Below, one piece after another: positions 1 through 12,900 of a stretch of 64,000 nt of DNA (position 1 is the first letter of the stretch; each line of letters begins with the position of its first letter). Position numbers and translations under genes: made by a program. This stretch comes from Erythrophleum ivorense. Its lineage: Eukaryota > Streptophyta > Magnoliopsida > Fabales > Fabaceae. The notes below the pieces were generated by a model. The model saw only the letters and a program-made list of their open reading frames with translations, had not been told where the DNA came from and made no database searches. The DNA lies in assembly GCA_026724425.1 (NCBI GenBank), contig JAIUCV010000019.1:13521881-13585880 (forward strand). The letters are read 5' to 3'.

Positions 1-1333
1 TGAATAAGTATGTATGTTCTTGACATCCATATGCCTAAGTATGCTTGTGATATCTTGTATATAAGAGCAAGTGAGGAAGTAATTCTATGATGCATGAGTA
101 ATTGAACCTTTTAGACAAGTTTTGTATGTTGTGTTTAACTATTCTCATGTGCTCAAGAGGTCATGGATAAGGTAGGAGAGCATTTGAGTTAAGTTTGACC
201 CAATTTGGTGCCTTAAAAGCTCACTTGGGCACCCTATATCATAAGTTAACAAAATGAACGAATTTTTTTATGAAATTTGTCCTCAATATTGGCCTCATCT
301 AGAGCTTTTTGTGGAGCTAAAAACCACATTATTCAAAGCTCTAAAAAATAAATTGTGAATTTCCAAAGTTGAAAAACTTTAGATTTAGTATGTACACTGT
401 TCATATGATCAATTTCTTCTCCTATATCATTTGAGAGCCAAATGATATCCAATACTTATAAAATTTTACAAACATAAATTAGGCATGATAAGCTTTCTGT
501 AGTACTTAAGAACACCTCATTTGGATTTATATTGAAGGAGACATTAATTTTTGAAATTGGTGGTCAATATTAGTAATGCAGACAGACCTTTGGTATTATT
601 TCATCTATTTTCATAGGTTAGATGCCATTTTCTTGATTTAAAACTATTTTTATCGAATGTAGACATTCACAGCTTTCTAGAATAGTATGGTTTGCTAGAT
701 TTTAATTTTTCTAGAATTAGTTATGTATTTTTGAAATTTATGTTAGAAACTTGAGGTGTTGGACCTTTAGTCCTATTCTGTTGTCATTTGTGGTTCAGTT
801 GATATTTTTATGGTCTATAATGATTTTTAACTATAGTTGACATTTAGGGCTTTCTATAAAGCTATCATTTGTTTGATTTCAATTTTTCTATAATTAATAA
901 TGATTTTTCAAAGTTGATATCAGAAATATACCCCTGTAACCCAAGAGAAATTCTAGTTTTTGGTAAAGTATGGTTCCAAATCCGAAATGTATGAGATGAA
1001 ATGTGATGTGGTTAACTTGTGTGGATATGTTATGGATAGGGAATGATGTTGGTAAGTCCACAAGGCCCTGAAAGTCAAGGATGATGTTTATGACCCTTCA
1101 TTTATACAAGTAATTTTGGATAAAAGTGTATGTGTCTTGTAAATGGTGCTTAATCCTTAATGTGAGCCTCCAAATATATTAGTTCTGAGATATGTTTGAG
1201 TATGTTATGGGTGGAATGGAATTGAGGTAAGTTTGAATGTCTCATGTGAGTTAAAATGATCAAAGTCAAAATTCAAATGCTTGCTTTTCGAGTACCAAAG
1301 TATACAAATCCCATATAAATGAAGATGTAAGAT
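1..1333. repeat. Fragment of a repetitive LTR-like sequence
   Basis: No coding frame is present. The text is AT-rich and of the kind found in long LTRs. A block near 430-475 (CCAAATGATATCCAA, then TATAAAATTTTACA) recurs in reverse complement near 52630-52670 inside the LTR at 51899-55202, so this looks like a partial copy of the same family in the opposite orientation. About 669-750 and 847-928 are an imperfect direct duplication some 178 bp apart, sharing a GCTTTCTA...TTTTTCTA...AATTA order. The left end lies outside the window and the right end is hidden by the N gap. Confidence 0.5.
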
Positions 1334-1356
1334 NNNNNNNNNNNNNNNNNNNNNNN
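1334..1356. other. Assembly gap (23 N)
   Basis: A run of 23 N. It separates the LTR-like fragment on the left from the promoter region of the receptor-kinase gene. Its true length is unknown, and the right edge of the repeat may lie inside it. Confidence 0.99.
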
Positions 1357-3250
1357 TTATTTTTTTACATCAAATACAATTTTACGTCTCATCTTTCTAG
1401 TCATATCCATAATTCTCCAAGTCAAGTAAACTCATATACCTATAACGTGGAGAAAATGGGTAGATCAATTATTGCTCAAACTCATATGGCTCAAGTCAAG
1501 TAGACTAAAATACATACCACATCAATTGCACATGGCGTAGAAAAAAGATCATGCTACATTCTTGGTAGGAAATTAATTGTGCGCATACGTTTTTTCCTTC
1601 TGTTAGGTTAACAATTAAATTCTTATCGTGAAGAAATGCCAAGAATGATTTGACATGCTCCAATTTATGGATGGGACCCACATGGCGCAGAAAAAGATTA
1701 TCTTAAATTCTTGGTTTGAATTTCAATTGTCCCCGTACTTTTTTAAGAAAATTACATTTTAAGGTTTTAAATTAAAATTATTTATATTAAAAATTATTAA
1801 ATTTCAAAATTATTCAAAAAGACTTTAAATTTATAAATTTAAATTAAGAATTCTAAATTATAATTTTTTCATGCAATATAAATTTTGATTATTAGATATT
1901 TATAGTAATTTTAAAATTTAAAGTTTTTTAATATAAATATTTTTAATTTAAGATTCTAAATTATAATATTTTCTTCTTCTCCTCTATTACAAATATTTTG
2001 ATTAAATTAACAATTAAGTCGTAATCATCATTTAAGAGATGCTAAGATTTACTTGATTAGTAGAGAAAATGACAATAGTAGCATTTGAATAGTCCACACT
2101 TTTTTTCTTTTAAAAAATAACCAAAAATCATTTAAATTAACTAAAAAATTTTTGCTTGGACAAGTTAATTAAAAATAATTTTTTTAAAATAATATGTGTG
2201 TTTGTTGAGATGCTAGAATTTATAATAAAACCCTAAAATTATTTTAATGATTGGTGGCCCCACCATACACGCAACACCATTCCCCCTCTCACTTATTCCT
2301 AAACTTTTGCATTCTAAACTAAAATGTTATAAATGAAAAATAATTATTTAAAATTGTGTAATAATTAATAGTCATTTTATTTCTCAATGTTTTATAAAGA
2401 TAAAATGCAATAATAACATATGTGTATGTGTCAATACATATAACTTTTTCAACAAAAATTATTATTACTCAGATCATACATATAATAATATAATAAAAAG
2501 ATGAAACTAGATTCTAGGCAAGTATTCGAATAGTCTACATTCTTTTGCTTGAAATTTGCATGTTGTAATTTCTACAGCAAATGAATAATGCCTTTTTCCT
2601 CCATTACAAATATTTTGATTAAGTCAACAATTAAGTTGTTGTCATCATTTACGATAAGCCAAGAAGAATAAATTGATTGATGGAGAAAATGACAATGATA
2701 TAAGAAAAAATTATAATTAAAAATATCAAATTAAAGATATCTATAATGAAATTTTTTAATTTTAAAAAAAAAATTTAAAGATCAAAGGACAAAAAATTTT
2801 AACTAGGTCCTGAACTATAATTTTTTGTGTAATTTAAATTTTGTTATTCTTGAGCCCTTCTGAATAATTTTAAAATTTAAGATCTTTCAATATAAATACT
2901 GTTAATTTGCAGTTTTCAAATATAATTTTTTCATATATGGAAAAATTAGAGTTGAGGAGTGATTTTTTTGCCCAGTCCCTTCACCAATTCATAGATGGGA
3001 CATCTCTTAGCGTTTTTTTCTTTTTTGTTTTCCAATTACACTTTGCGTAAAAAAGATGGCAGTGACATCATGATAGGAATTTGGATAGTCCACATACATT
3101 TTCCTCCATTGCAAATATTTTGATTAAGTTAACAATTATGTTGTTATCATCACTCTTGTTGAAGAGTTGTGTTTAACAATTTCGAAGGATATATATCGTA
3201 TAGCCTTCTCCTCCTTCCTCTTCAATCTAAGAAGCCTTAACCCATCCAGC
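1357..3250 (+). promoter_or_regulatory. Upstream region of the LRR receptor kinase, with dispersed direct repeats
   Basis: AT-rich non-coding DNA ending at the start codon at 3251. One word block (CCTCCATTACAAATATTTTG, then ATTAAGT.AACAATTAAGT..T..TCATCA) appears near 1976-2040, 2591-2657 and 3098-3155, with a weaker relative near 1595-1650. Each copy is accompanied by a GAATAGTCCACA-like word and, in two cases, by GAGAAAATGACAAT. The last copy ends about 95 bp before the ATG, so at least the end of this array lies in the proximal promoter or 5' UTR. The stretch 3203-3236 just before the ATG is CT-rich, as in many plant 5' UTRs. I did not identify a convincing TATA box. Confidence 0.5.
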
Positions 3251-3938
3251 ATGGCAAACCTTTGTTTTCATTTCTCCTTCTCCATGGTTTCACTACTTTG
3301 TCTCATAGTTTGCCCCTCTTTATGTCAAACCAATTTTACTACAGATGAATTTGCACTTCTTGCTTTCAAATTTTCTATTAAGGACCCTTACAATCACTTG
3401 GCTAACTGGTCCAACTCTTTTTCAATTTGCAATTGGGTTGGGGTTACATGTGATGCTCACCATGAGAGAGTAAGGATCTTGAATCTTGGTGAGATGGGTC
3501 TCGAGGGCACCTTACCGTCACAATTTGGAAATATGTCCTTCCTAGTCAAACTTGACCTTCATAGTAACAACTTTTTTGGTCAATTGCCAAAAGAAGTACT
3601 CCAGTTACACAAATTGAAAATTCTAGACTTGAGTTACAATGAATTCAATGGAGAAATTCCGACATGGATAGGAAACTTATTCACACTTCAACACTTGAAT
3701 CTTTGCAATAATAGTTTTCGGGGTGTTATTCCTCCAAGTGTATCCAATTTGTCAAAGTTAGAAACCTTGAATTGGAGATATAATTTTATTGAAGGATCCA
3801 TTCCACTTGAGATTGGAAGGCTTCAACATTTGAAGATTTTATGCATTTCAAAGAACAGGCTTTCGGGAAGAATACCTCTAACTATTTTTAACATATCCTC
3901 ACTTAAGCATATCATTTTGTCTTACAACTCCTTAGCAG
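3251..3938 (+). CDS. LRR-RLK exon 1: signal peptide, LRRNT cap, first LRRs
   Basis: Starts at ATG 3251 (context CAGCATGGCA) and encodes residues 1-229 plus one base. It has a hydrophobic leader ending near SLCQ, a cap with CNWVGVTCD, then consecutive 24-residue LRRs of the L..L.L..N...G.IP type. The donor is GCAG|GTATGT at 3938/3939 and splits a Gly codon after its first base. Confidence 0.8.
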
Positions 3939-6900
3939 GTATGTCTTGTATAATTTGTGATATAAGCATTTCTTCTATTTAAAAAGGATAAATTTATCAA
4001 ATATTCTTCAAAGTCCTTTCAATCAATTTTGTGGATGTTAGTTCTACAGAATTCCTTTCAAGGTTGTGTTTTTTTTTTTTTTTTTTGTGTCATAAGGTAA
4101 GCTATTTACTATTTCTCCTTCAACGTTTATTTGCCCCATTTTGTTTATTATCAAGCATAGTTATTTTCTTATCCTTTAAATTATAAACAAGAACAAAAAA
4201 GAAAAATACAACTATAGCATGGCTTTGGGTATATTTTTTACTTCCCTTGGTAGATCCAAATTCACCTACAAAGGTTGTTTGGTTCATTATTGTTTTGACC
4301 CTTGCTAGAATTTTGGATGTTAGGCAACATTCAAAAGATGTGTATATAATAATATCCAAGATGTTAAATGTCAATAATCATTACCATCATTGTTTTTCTA
4401 GGTTCAAAGTCAGTAATTTGCACTCCAACACTTAATTCTCCACAATAATAATTTTGTTAAGTATTTCTCTATTTTCAATTTATCAAACTTAGAGACCTTG
4501 AACTGAAAATTTTCAACACTAAAAAGATTTTACACATTGCCTGGAACAGCTTCTAAAAGTATACCTTTATTTGCAAGTTATTTTGAACTAATCACTTTAT
4601 CTTATAACTCTTTAACGGGTATGCCTTAAAAGATATGATTGTGGTAATTAAATATTTTTATTTAAGAAAGACAATTTAATCAAATGTTCTTTAAAATTCT
4701 TTTTATTTTTTGGGTAATCTGTTGGGTGCTATATTTTGTCGAATTTCTTTTGTAGTTATGTTACATGTTGGTGATATATATATATATATATATATATATG
4801 AGTATATATTTTTAATATGGCATTAAAAGCCTATATTATAAATTTGTGCATGTGCGTGAGCTTTTGTTTTTATATAATCATTTGTGCATAAGAATAATTC
4901 TTTAGTTATCGATCATTTAATGAATGCTAGTTATGACATATCTTAGGTGGCTTTCATTTGGAAGGTCAATTTTAGAAAAAAAAAATTCTAAGAAGGAACA
5001 ATTGTAATGATGTTGAATATATAAGATTTATTAACAAGCTCAACACGAGTGAAAATTTTTAGTTACTTCCTATAATTTCTTTTTTTTTTTTTTACTCTAA
5101 ACATTATTATAATTTGAACTGAGATGCATGAGAACTAATAATGTCAAAACAAGGTTGGGTCTACAGATTAAACCCTTAACTTTTCTACTGGTTAAGTTTA
5201 GATTTTAAAGTGTAATTATGCCCATTTGACTCTCTGCTTACTAGAAATACCTCTTTCAGCAAATGATAAGTGCTACTCATTTTTCTTCTAATAAGGAATT
5301 TTATGCATTATCACTCACAGCAGTGTGATTTTTTTTCCCATATTGTAGGAGATATTCCCAAAGAAATTGGTGATCTTACAAATCTAAACTATATATACTT
5401 AGGTTTTAATCAGCTCTCTAGCCGCATACCAACAAGCGTTGGAAACTTGACTATGCTTCAAGAGTTGCACCTTGATCACAATAACTTGGAAGGTATACTT
5501 TCAACAAATTATAAGTGTCACAATCATTTTTTTTCTCTTTTTCACATGATTTTTTGTCCATCACCATTAAACAACATTGCTTTCTTTATGTCTTTTTTTT
5601 TTTTGGCTTTTTCTTTTACCATATTGCAGGAGAAATTCCTAAAGAGATTGGTGATCTTCGAAACCTAAAAATTATATACTTGGATGTTAATAAGCTTTCT
5701 GGCCAAATACCATCAATTATCTTCAATGTATCAAAGTTGCAACAAATTGATCTGAGTTTTAATAATTTGTCGGGAAGCATCCCCTGCATCTCCCTAGATA
5801 CATGTCATAAACTTCCAAAATTACAAAATTTATCTCTTCAAGTCAATGAATTATCTGGTCCCATGGCATCTGGTTGGCTACATTGCAAGGAGCTCAAAGT
5901 GTTGTCATTGGCCTCAAATAGATTTAGTGGATACATACCAAAAGACATTGGAAGCTTGACTTTGCTTCAAGAGTTAAATTTAGATAACAACTTTTTCACA
6001 GGTATATACTATCAATTATATCAAATCTCCAACTTTAATTTCTTAGCAATGCTTTGGGATTGGTCAAAATCATAAAACAAATAAGAATTCTGTATCTTTT
6101 ATTTGTATTTAAACAAAATTCTTCTTTAACAAATTAAATTATATTTTAAAAAATTAATTAATTAATTAATAAGCCAAATTAAATTTGTTTTTAGAAAATA
6201 AATGTAAATTAAAAAATTGGACATCATTTTTATATATAACTTATTATATATAAAATTAATTTATAATCTTTTAAAATTTGATTGATCATTCATGTGTATC
6301 GCAAAGTTTGTATACAGGTGATATTAACTTTTATTTTGTATACAAGTGATATATACCAATAGACATTGCAAACTTCATTGTGGTGCAAGAGCTATATCTT
6401 TTTTTTTCTTTTGGGTTTTTTTTTTCCTTTTCTTAAATATATGCAACTTGAAGGGTTATACATTGATCACAATAACTCATTATGCATTCAACAAATTATA
6501 AGGGCTACTCATTTTTCTTTTAATGTGGTATTTTACGCATAGGCATTCGTAACAGTGTTGGTTTTTTTTTTTTCTTGGTTGCCATATTGCAGGAGATATT
6601 CCCAAAGAAATTAGTGATCTCACAAATTTGAACATTATATCCTTATCTTCTAATAAGCTTTCTGGTTGCATACCAAGAAGCATTGGAAACCTGACTATGC
6701 TTCAAGAATTATATCTTGATGACAATAACTTAAAAGGTATACTTCTAGCAAATTATAAATGCTACTATCATTTTTATTTTCTTTTGCATGGTTTTCTGTG
6801 CATCACCACGAAACAACATTGCATTTTCTTTTTTCTTTTTTGTCTTTTTTTTTTGTTTTTGTTTTTGTTTTTGTTTTTTTTACCACATTACAAGAGATTG

Positions 6901-9900
6901 GTGATCTTCAAAATCTGAAAATTATAATTAGGTGCTAATAAACTTTCTAGCCAAATACAATCAATTATCTTCAATATATAGAAGTTGCAACAAATTTATT
7001 TAAGTGACAATAATTTGTCAGGAAGCATCCCCTTAAATATATGTCATGGAATTCCAACATAACAAAATTTTCCACTTTAAGTCAATGAATTATCTGGTAC
7101 CATGCCATTTGGTTGGCTACAATATAAGGAACTCAAAATGTTTGCATTAGCCTTAAATAGATTTAATGGATACATATCAAGAGACATTGGTAACCTGGCT
7201 ATACTTCAATTCCTATATTTAGATTTCATGTAAAGCCTCTCTTTAGTTGAGACAGACTAGGTATTTAAAGTTTAATTCTAGTGAAAAATAGCAAAAATAT
7301 GAAATTAATCTCAAATTCTAGGTAAAATATGAGCTAATTTAAGCCTTACAATAGATATTCTAAGAATTAGTTAACTAGGATTCAAAAGTAATTAACTACA
7401 AGTTAAGCTCTTATGAACAACCTATTAGACTAACTTCTAGCTAACTAATATTACATTGTAGTTAACTTAAAAATAAAGTCTCTAATTCCTTATGAAACTC
7501 AAATGATGTTGATCCTCACTCAAGGCAAACATAATTACTAGCTATCTAAAAACATTCCCAAGTACTCTATCATATTAAACACATCATTCTTATTCCTATA
7601 GGTCTCTAACAACAAAAGTAATATTATGATTTCCTTGCTAAGTCTCACACTCTTAATTCCATCCATAATAAACCCATAAAACTACTTAAAACTCTTAAGG
7701 AAAACCTTACTTTAAATTCCCCTATTGGTACTCCTAGCAAAACTTAAAGAAAAACAAACAAACAAAGAAAGAAAAGAAACCTCCATAAGCACACAAGGCC
7801 AGCACTACGACTATAAATGGCCAAGCTGTGGTACTAGTTGCAAAACATGGCCAAAACAAAACTAGTAAGGATGAGGTCGCGACCATGAAGGGCCAAGTTG
7901 TGGCCCTAACAAGTCTTGTTCTAGTTTACATGAAAATTCACCCTTGTATAAACCAAATGCAACAAGACTCTAACTCTTAACTTAAATGAACTTTTTTGGG
8001 ACCTCTAACAAGGCATGATGTTTAAAGGGATTTTTATTCATGAATCTAATGTAAAAACCAATTTACAATGGCAACATATAAGCAAAGAAGAAAAAATGGA
8101 GGACCATACTTTATGACAGAAAATTGCTATCTTAGTAACCCAAGTGTTCCAACTAAATTTCTCAATTCTTTACCATCTCAAACCAAACTACTTCTATCAA
8201 GTCCTAAATGCATAAAGACATTGCTTTATCACCAAAGACCATCAATTTCATCCCCATTACCAAAAATGAACCTACCACACTCCACAAATACACCCATGAT
8301 AGCAAAAACACTCAATGATAGCAAATGGGCTTTTTGCACCTACAATTAGCATAGCTATTTATGCCATTTCTTGACTACTAAGTCCTAAACCATCTTCCAC
8401 AAATTCTAAACACTTAAATGCATGGACTTAGACCATAAAACTCCACCACAACCAAATTTCAACAAGTATATATATATATATATATATATTAAAACCTCTC
8501 TAAAAAACCTTATGACAGCAAACCACATATGAGCAATAAATTGGACAACTAACCTTTACAAGTGGCATGCCTAATTTGACCAATTCCCAACCAATCCAAG
8601 CTAAACTTCTTGTAACATCCTCTAAATGCTAATGGACAAGATTCAAACCTACTGGTTACACTAAAATTTGCTGAACTAGAAAAATACTAACAAAACCACC
8701 TCATAGAAAGTCTTTTTGCTGTCAAATTCCATGACAACAAAATTAAAGGGTTGTATGACCTACCTAATTTCACATTTCATACAAGACCACTCCAAATGAG
8801 TTTCAATTACATAAATACATTGTTCTAGGCCATGAAAACCCAACTATCACATATATTTACAAAAAAGGATATGCTAATCCTCCCTTATACACACCATACT
8901 TATGACAACATCCAATGGGGTCAAAAGGCCTCAAGTAGACTACTAAAAAGGAGCTACACAACTCCATCTCCTCTCAAACCCAAAATGAGCAAATGGAAGC
9001 CAAATTGCCTCAAACCAAACCCTAAAGTCTTAAATATTAAATTAAACTTGTCCCAACCATCAGGACCCTTTGAGTAATTTAGCCAAATTGGCCATGCCAA
9101 ACCTTAATTCTAGCTTCCCCGCATACACCACATGTAAAAACTATAATGCAAACCATTTCACACATTTCCAATAGCCATAAATCCTTCCTATACTAAACAT
9201 ATACCAAACATGGTAGTATCCACATTTCATTTGCACTAGTTTCAAGGGTTAACCAATAGTACCACATTTTTATATAGAGAATTACGAGTCAAACTAATAT
9301 ATACACTCCTAACATAATAAAAGCTTGATCCGATCTTGGAATTCACACATATATAAACTGTAAAAACTCCAAAATGGCATCATGGATCACTTATACAATA
9401 TGTGCAACATCTGTATAACCCACTATAAACACTATAAGCAAGGTCCAAAAGCCAAAAGTCATAAACACTCAAGAGCAGCTCATAAATCTCAATTTTTGCT
9501 CAAATCCTCATTTTCTTTACCTGCTTCTTCCTTTAAAAAATGGAAATCCCTTAGACAAGGTGAGATAAACATTCCAATAAAGGTTTTATCATTCAAAAAA
9601 CATTAGCATGCACATAATCAATAAACTAGAGAAGCACTTAATTATAAACATTCATGAAAACTAAGGACATATTGATTGCTTACAGAAGAGAGATTATTGG
9701 CTAATAAGCCAAAGGTGAGCAACCTTAGTCTCAACCCTTCTAAAACATCATCAGACTATAAGAAGAACAACCTTTATCTTAACCTAAGACTTAAGTTGCA
9801 TCATTATAAACCATGGGTAGAGCAACTTTTGTCTTAGACCCAAGCTCAAACATCATAAGTCCATGGGAGAAGTAATATTTACTTCAAACCTAAGCTCATA

Positions 9901-12900
9901 CATCGTAAGATCGTGAGCAAAGTAACCTTTGTTTTAGAGCCAAGTTCGTACATCATAAGTCCATGGTTAGAGAAACCTTTATCTCAAACCCAAGCTCATA
10001 CATCACAAGCAATCACATAAGCATCATATAATCATTAAAAACTAATCTAGCTTAAAGTAAATGTGTCGAGAAGGATATACCCCTACTTGATAAGCTATAC
10101 CCAAGAAAATGCTAAGTAATTCTGATACCCATGTAATCTAATGGAGGTCTCAATCTAAATTCCATGAACAATTAAACATTAATCAACATACTTTTACCAT
10201 TTTCAATCAACAAGAACCTCATTCTCAATTTAAGGAACATATCTTACTTGATCACTCCCTGAGGCTTTCTTTCAAAACACTTAATGACAAAGGAAAGGTT
10301 TCTTTATTATGTGCAAATTCCTTAAGGCCCTTAATCAAGCGCCATAATTGAATCAGAATGAGGAAACACATTCAAAATTTTGCTCAAGCTCAACCACAAG
10401 TCAAGTCCATGGTATTAAAAAGGAAGGCTTACATACTAATTTTTACTAGTCTTCAAGCACTTTACATCAAATTCCCATAGTTCCCAATAGCAAGTTTCTC
10501 AAGTAATAGTTCTATTCTATTTATTTCCATAACTTGCCAACAACATTGAGCTTAATTCCATAAACAATTCATATAACAATAACACATTTCAAGAATGTAA
10601 TTAGGACACTCACTTCCAAATCAAACTTTTCCCTCTCATCATCCATTTAAAATCAAGCCCTCAATCAACTCATTGCTTCCAAACTCCCTTCATCCATTCA
10701 ATCAACAACAAAATACTCATATTCTATCACATGGCTCTAGAATAGCATATTTTAAAGAAACCTAGATAGAATAATTTACCACTAAATCAAGCTTTTCCTT
10801 CACTTAAGGCTTGAAGCTCCACAAATGAATTCACTCACTCTTTTTTTCACTCTTACATTCGGCAAAAGTGTAAACAAGATCATGAAGAGAGATTTCAATC
10901 CTCAATCAACATGCAATGGATTTCAAAAATGCGGAAGTTACCTTGCTTCAAGCTTCTTTAATCTTCTCCAATAATCACACCTAAGCCCCAATTTCACCAA
11001 CCTTCAATCCAAGAAACCAACACCACTTGAGAAACCCTTGGTAGCAAAAGAAAGAGCAAGATGAATGGAGTAATATTTGTGGAGAGCACCACGGTTGAAA
11101 AGCTCATTTCCCCCACCATGTAAACCTCAAAAAATGGTGCACCATGGAGAGAAGTTTAAGCTCTCTCTCTTTCTCATTACCTTCATGCATGTTACAACTC
11201 AAAGAAGATTGATGTTTTATTTAAGTTATGGACTGCAAACCTCTTAAGCTGAGAAGGAAAATTGACCAAGGTACATTAGTAGGCTAGAGCTCCTGAATGG
11301 GTTTACAACACTTCTCCCATACTTTAAGCCATTCCAATATGATTTGGGGTAGTATTTAGCGTAGTTTATTTTCAAATGAATTTCCCAAAGCTCCATTCAT
11401 CACTTGAAAGTTGTTTAAGCAAATTATAATTTATAAATAATTCACCAATTTTTCCCTATTTATTAAACACTTCTATTGTTTAAGCAAATTATAATTTATA
11501 AATAATTCACCATTTTTCCCCATTTATTAAATACTTTTATTTAACTTATCCACTCAATAATTTTCTCATTAAAATTTCTCTCCTCCTATAATTTCTTCCA
11601 ATTAATTTTTAGATGTCACATTTCAACTTTTTTACAAGTATATACTACCAGCCAATGTCTTTAAATTGGACCAATCATTGAATCAGTAAAAGTACTAATT
11701 CACAATTCATCAGTTAAACCATTATCGATCTGATAATAATTAAATATATTTTTTAAAAATTTTACATATTAAAATTTCAATATAACAAATAAATATTAGT
11801 AAATTTTAAACATTTGATTATTAATTTAATATTTTCTAAGATGTTTGAGAAATTATTTTTTAATTAAAAAAAAACTACCCATAATTAAAAGTTAAAAATA
11901 TTTAATATTAAATTTTTAGAGTTAGTAAATTGTATTAAGATTTCACTTATCATTAAAAATAGCAATTTTACCCAAACACTTTAATATATGGGAAAAATAC
12001 TACTAGGAAATAGACATAACGAAGATGAAGTATAAAAAATAACCAAGTATGTATCTTTTACTTCTTTTACATTCTCTTCCATTTTAAAAAAAAATTCTCT
12101 ATATTTTAACCACATTTTGCTTCTAATATTTTTATTTTTAATTTGTCAAATTTAGTTAATATAAAATATCCTATTATATAAGAAAATTTTAAAACAAAAA
12201 ACAAAAAATTTGCTAACCAGTTTGATTCTAACTAGTTTAGTTTATTTTTTATTAGTTCAATTAGTTTTTGACCAATTCTTTGATGAATCGATTTTTTAGG
12301 CTAACCGAATTGAATTAGAAACCAGTTTTCAGTCCAACAAGTTGAACTGATGGGTTCGATTTGGTTCTAAAAACTATGCTACCAACTATCAAATCTCCAA
12401 CTTTTATTTCTTAGCAAATATATTTTAAATTTTGTTATTGGTCAAACCATAAACAAATAGGAATTCTTTATCTTTTATTTCTATTGAAATGAAAGTTTTC
12501 TTTAACAAATTAAATTATATTTATTCAAATAAATAAAAACTCAATAGGCCAACTTAAATTTGTTTTTAGAAAATAAAAGTAAAATAAAAATTTGGATATT
12601 ATTTTTATATGTAATTTACTATATATAAAATTAATTTGTAATATATTAAAATTTGATTGATCATGCATGTGCTTCACAAAGTCTGTACACATGCAAAAAT
12701 TTCTACCTGATTATATAACCTAATGAACCTTAATAACATATTTAGATTTAAATATTTTATGCTTATCTCATTTTTTATTACTTTCACTTGGTTTTATTTA
12801 ACTTTATAGCTTAATGGCAATTGAAACTCATGATTTAAACAAACTATTTGCTTTATTGTTTTTTAAATTACTACGACAATATTGTGATATGTCAAATCTA

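Larger units (their letters stand above)
5255..6320 (+). repeat. LRR module duplication, copy 1 (exons 2-3 plus flanking introns)
   Basis: This 1.07-kb block contains exon 2, a short intron, exon 3 and about 320 bp of the next intron. The same order recurs from about 6490 to 7228 and then, after an inserted LTR and a MITE-like insertion, from 11626 to about 12685. Intron text matches as well as exon text, for example TTGATTGATCAT near 6276 and near 12654. That identifies a genomic tandem duplication rather than convergent LRRs. Confidence 0.75.
7229..11620. mobile_element. Solo-LTR-like insertion, 4392 bp, in intron 4 of the LRR-RLK
   Basis: The insertion begins TGTAAAGCC and ends GATGTCACA (TG...CA) and is flanked by the perfect 5-bp repeat TTTCA. 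There is no long ORF, no internal LTR pair and no primer site, so a solo LTR of a large Ty3-type (Tekay/Del-like) element is the simplest reading; a non-autonomous element cannot be excluded. Inside are a palindrome cluster (7801-7907), a 50-bp tandem repeat (9711-10010) and a 65-bp direct repeat (11411-11539). I could not fix its orientation. Confidence 0.65.
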
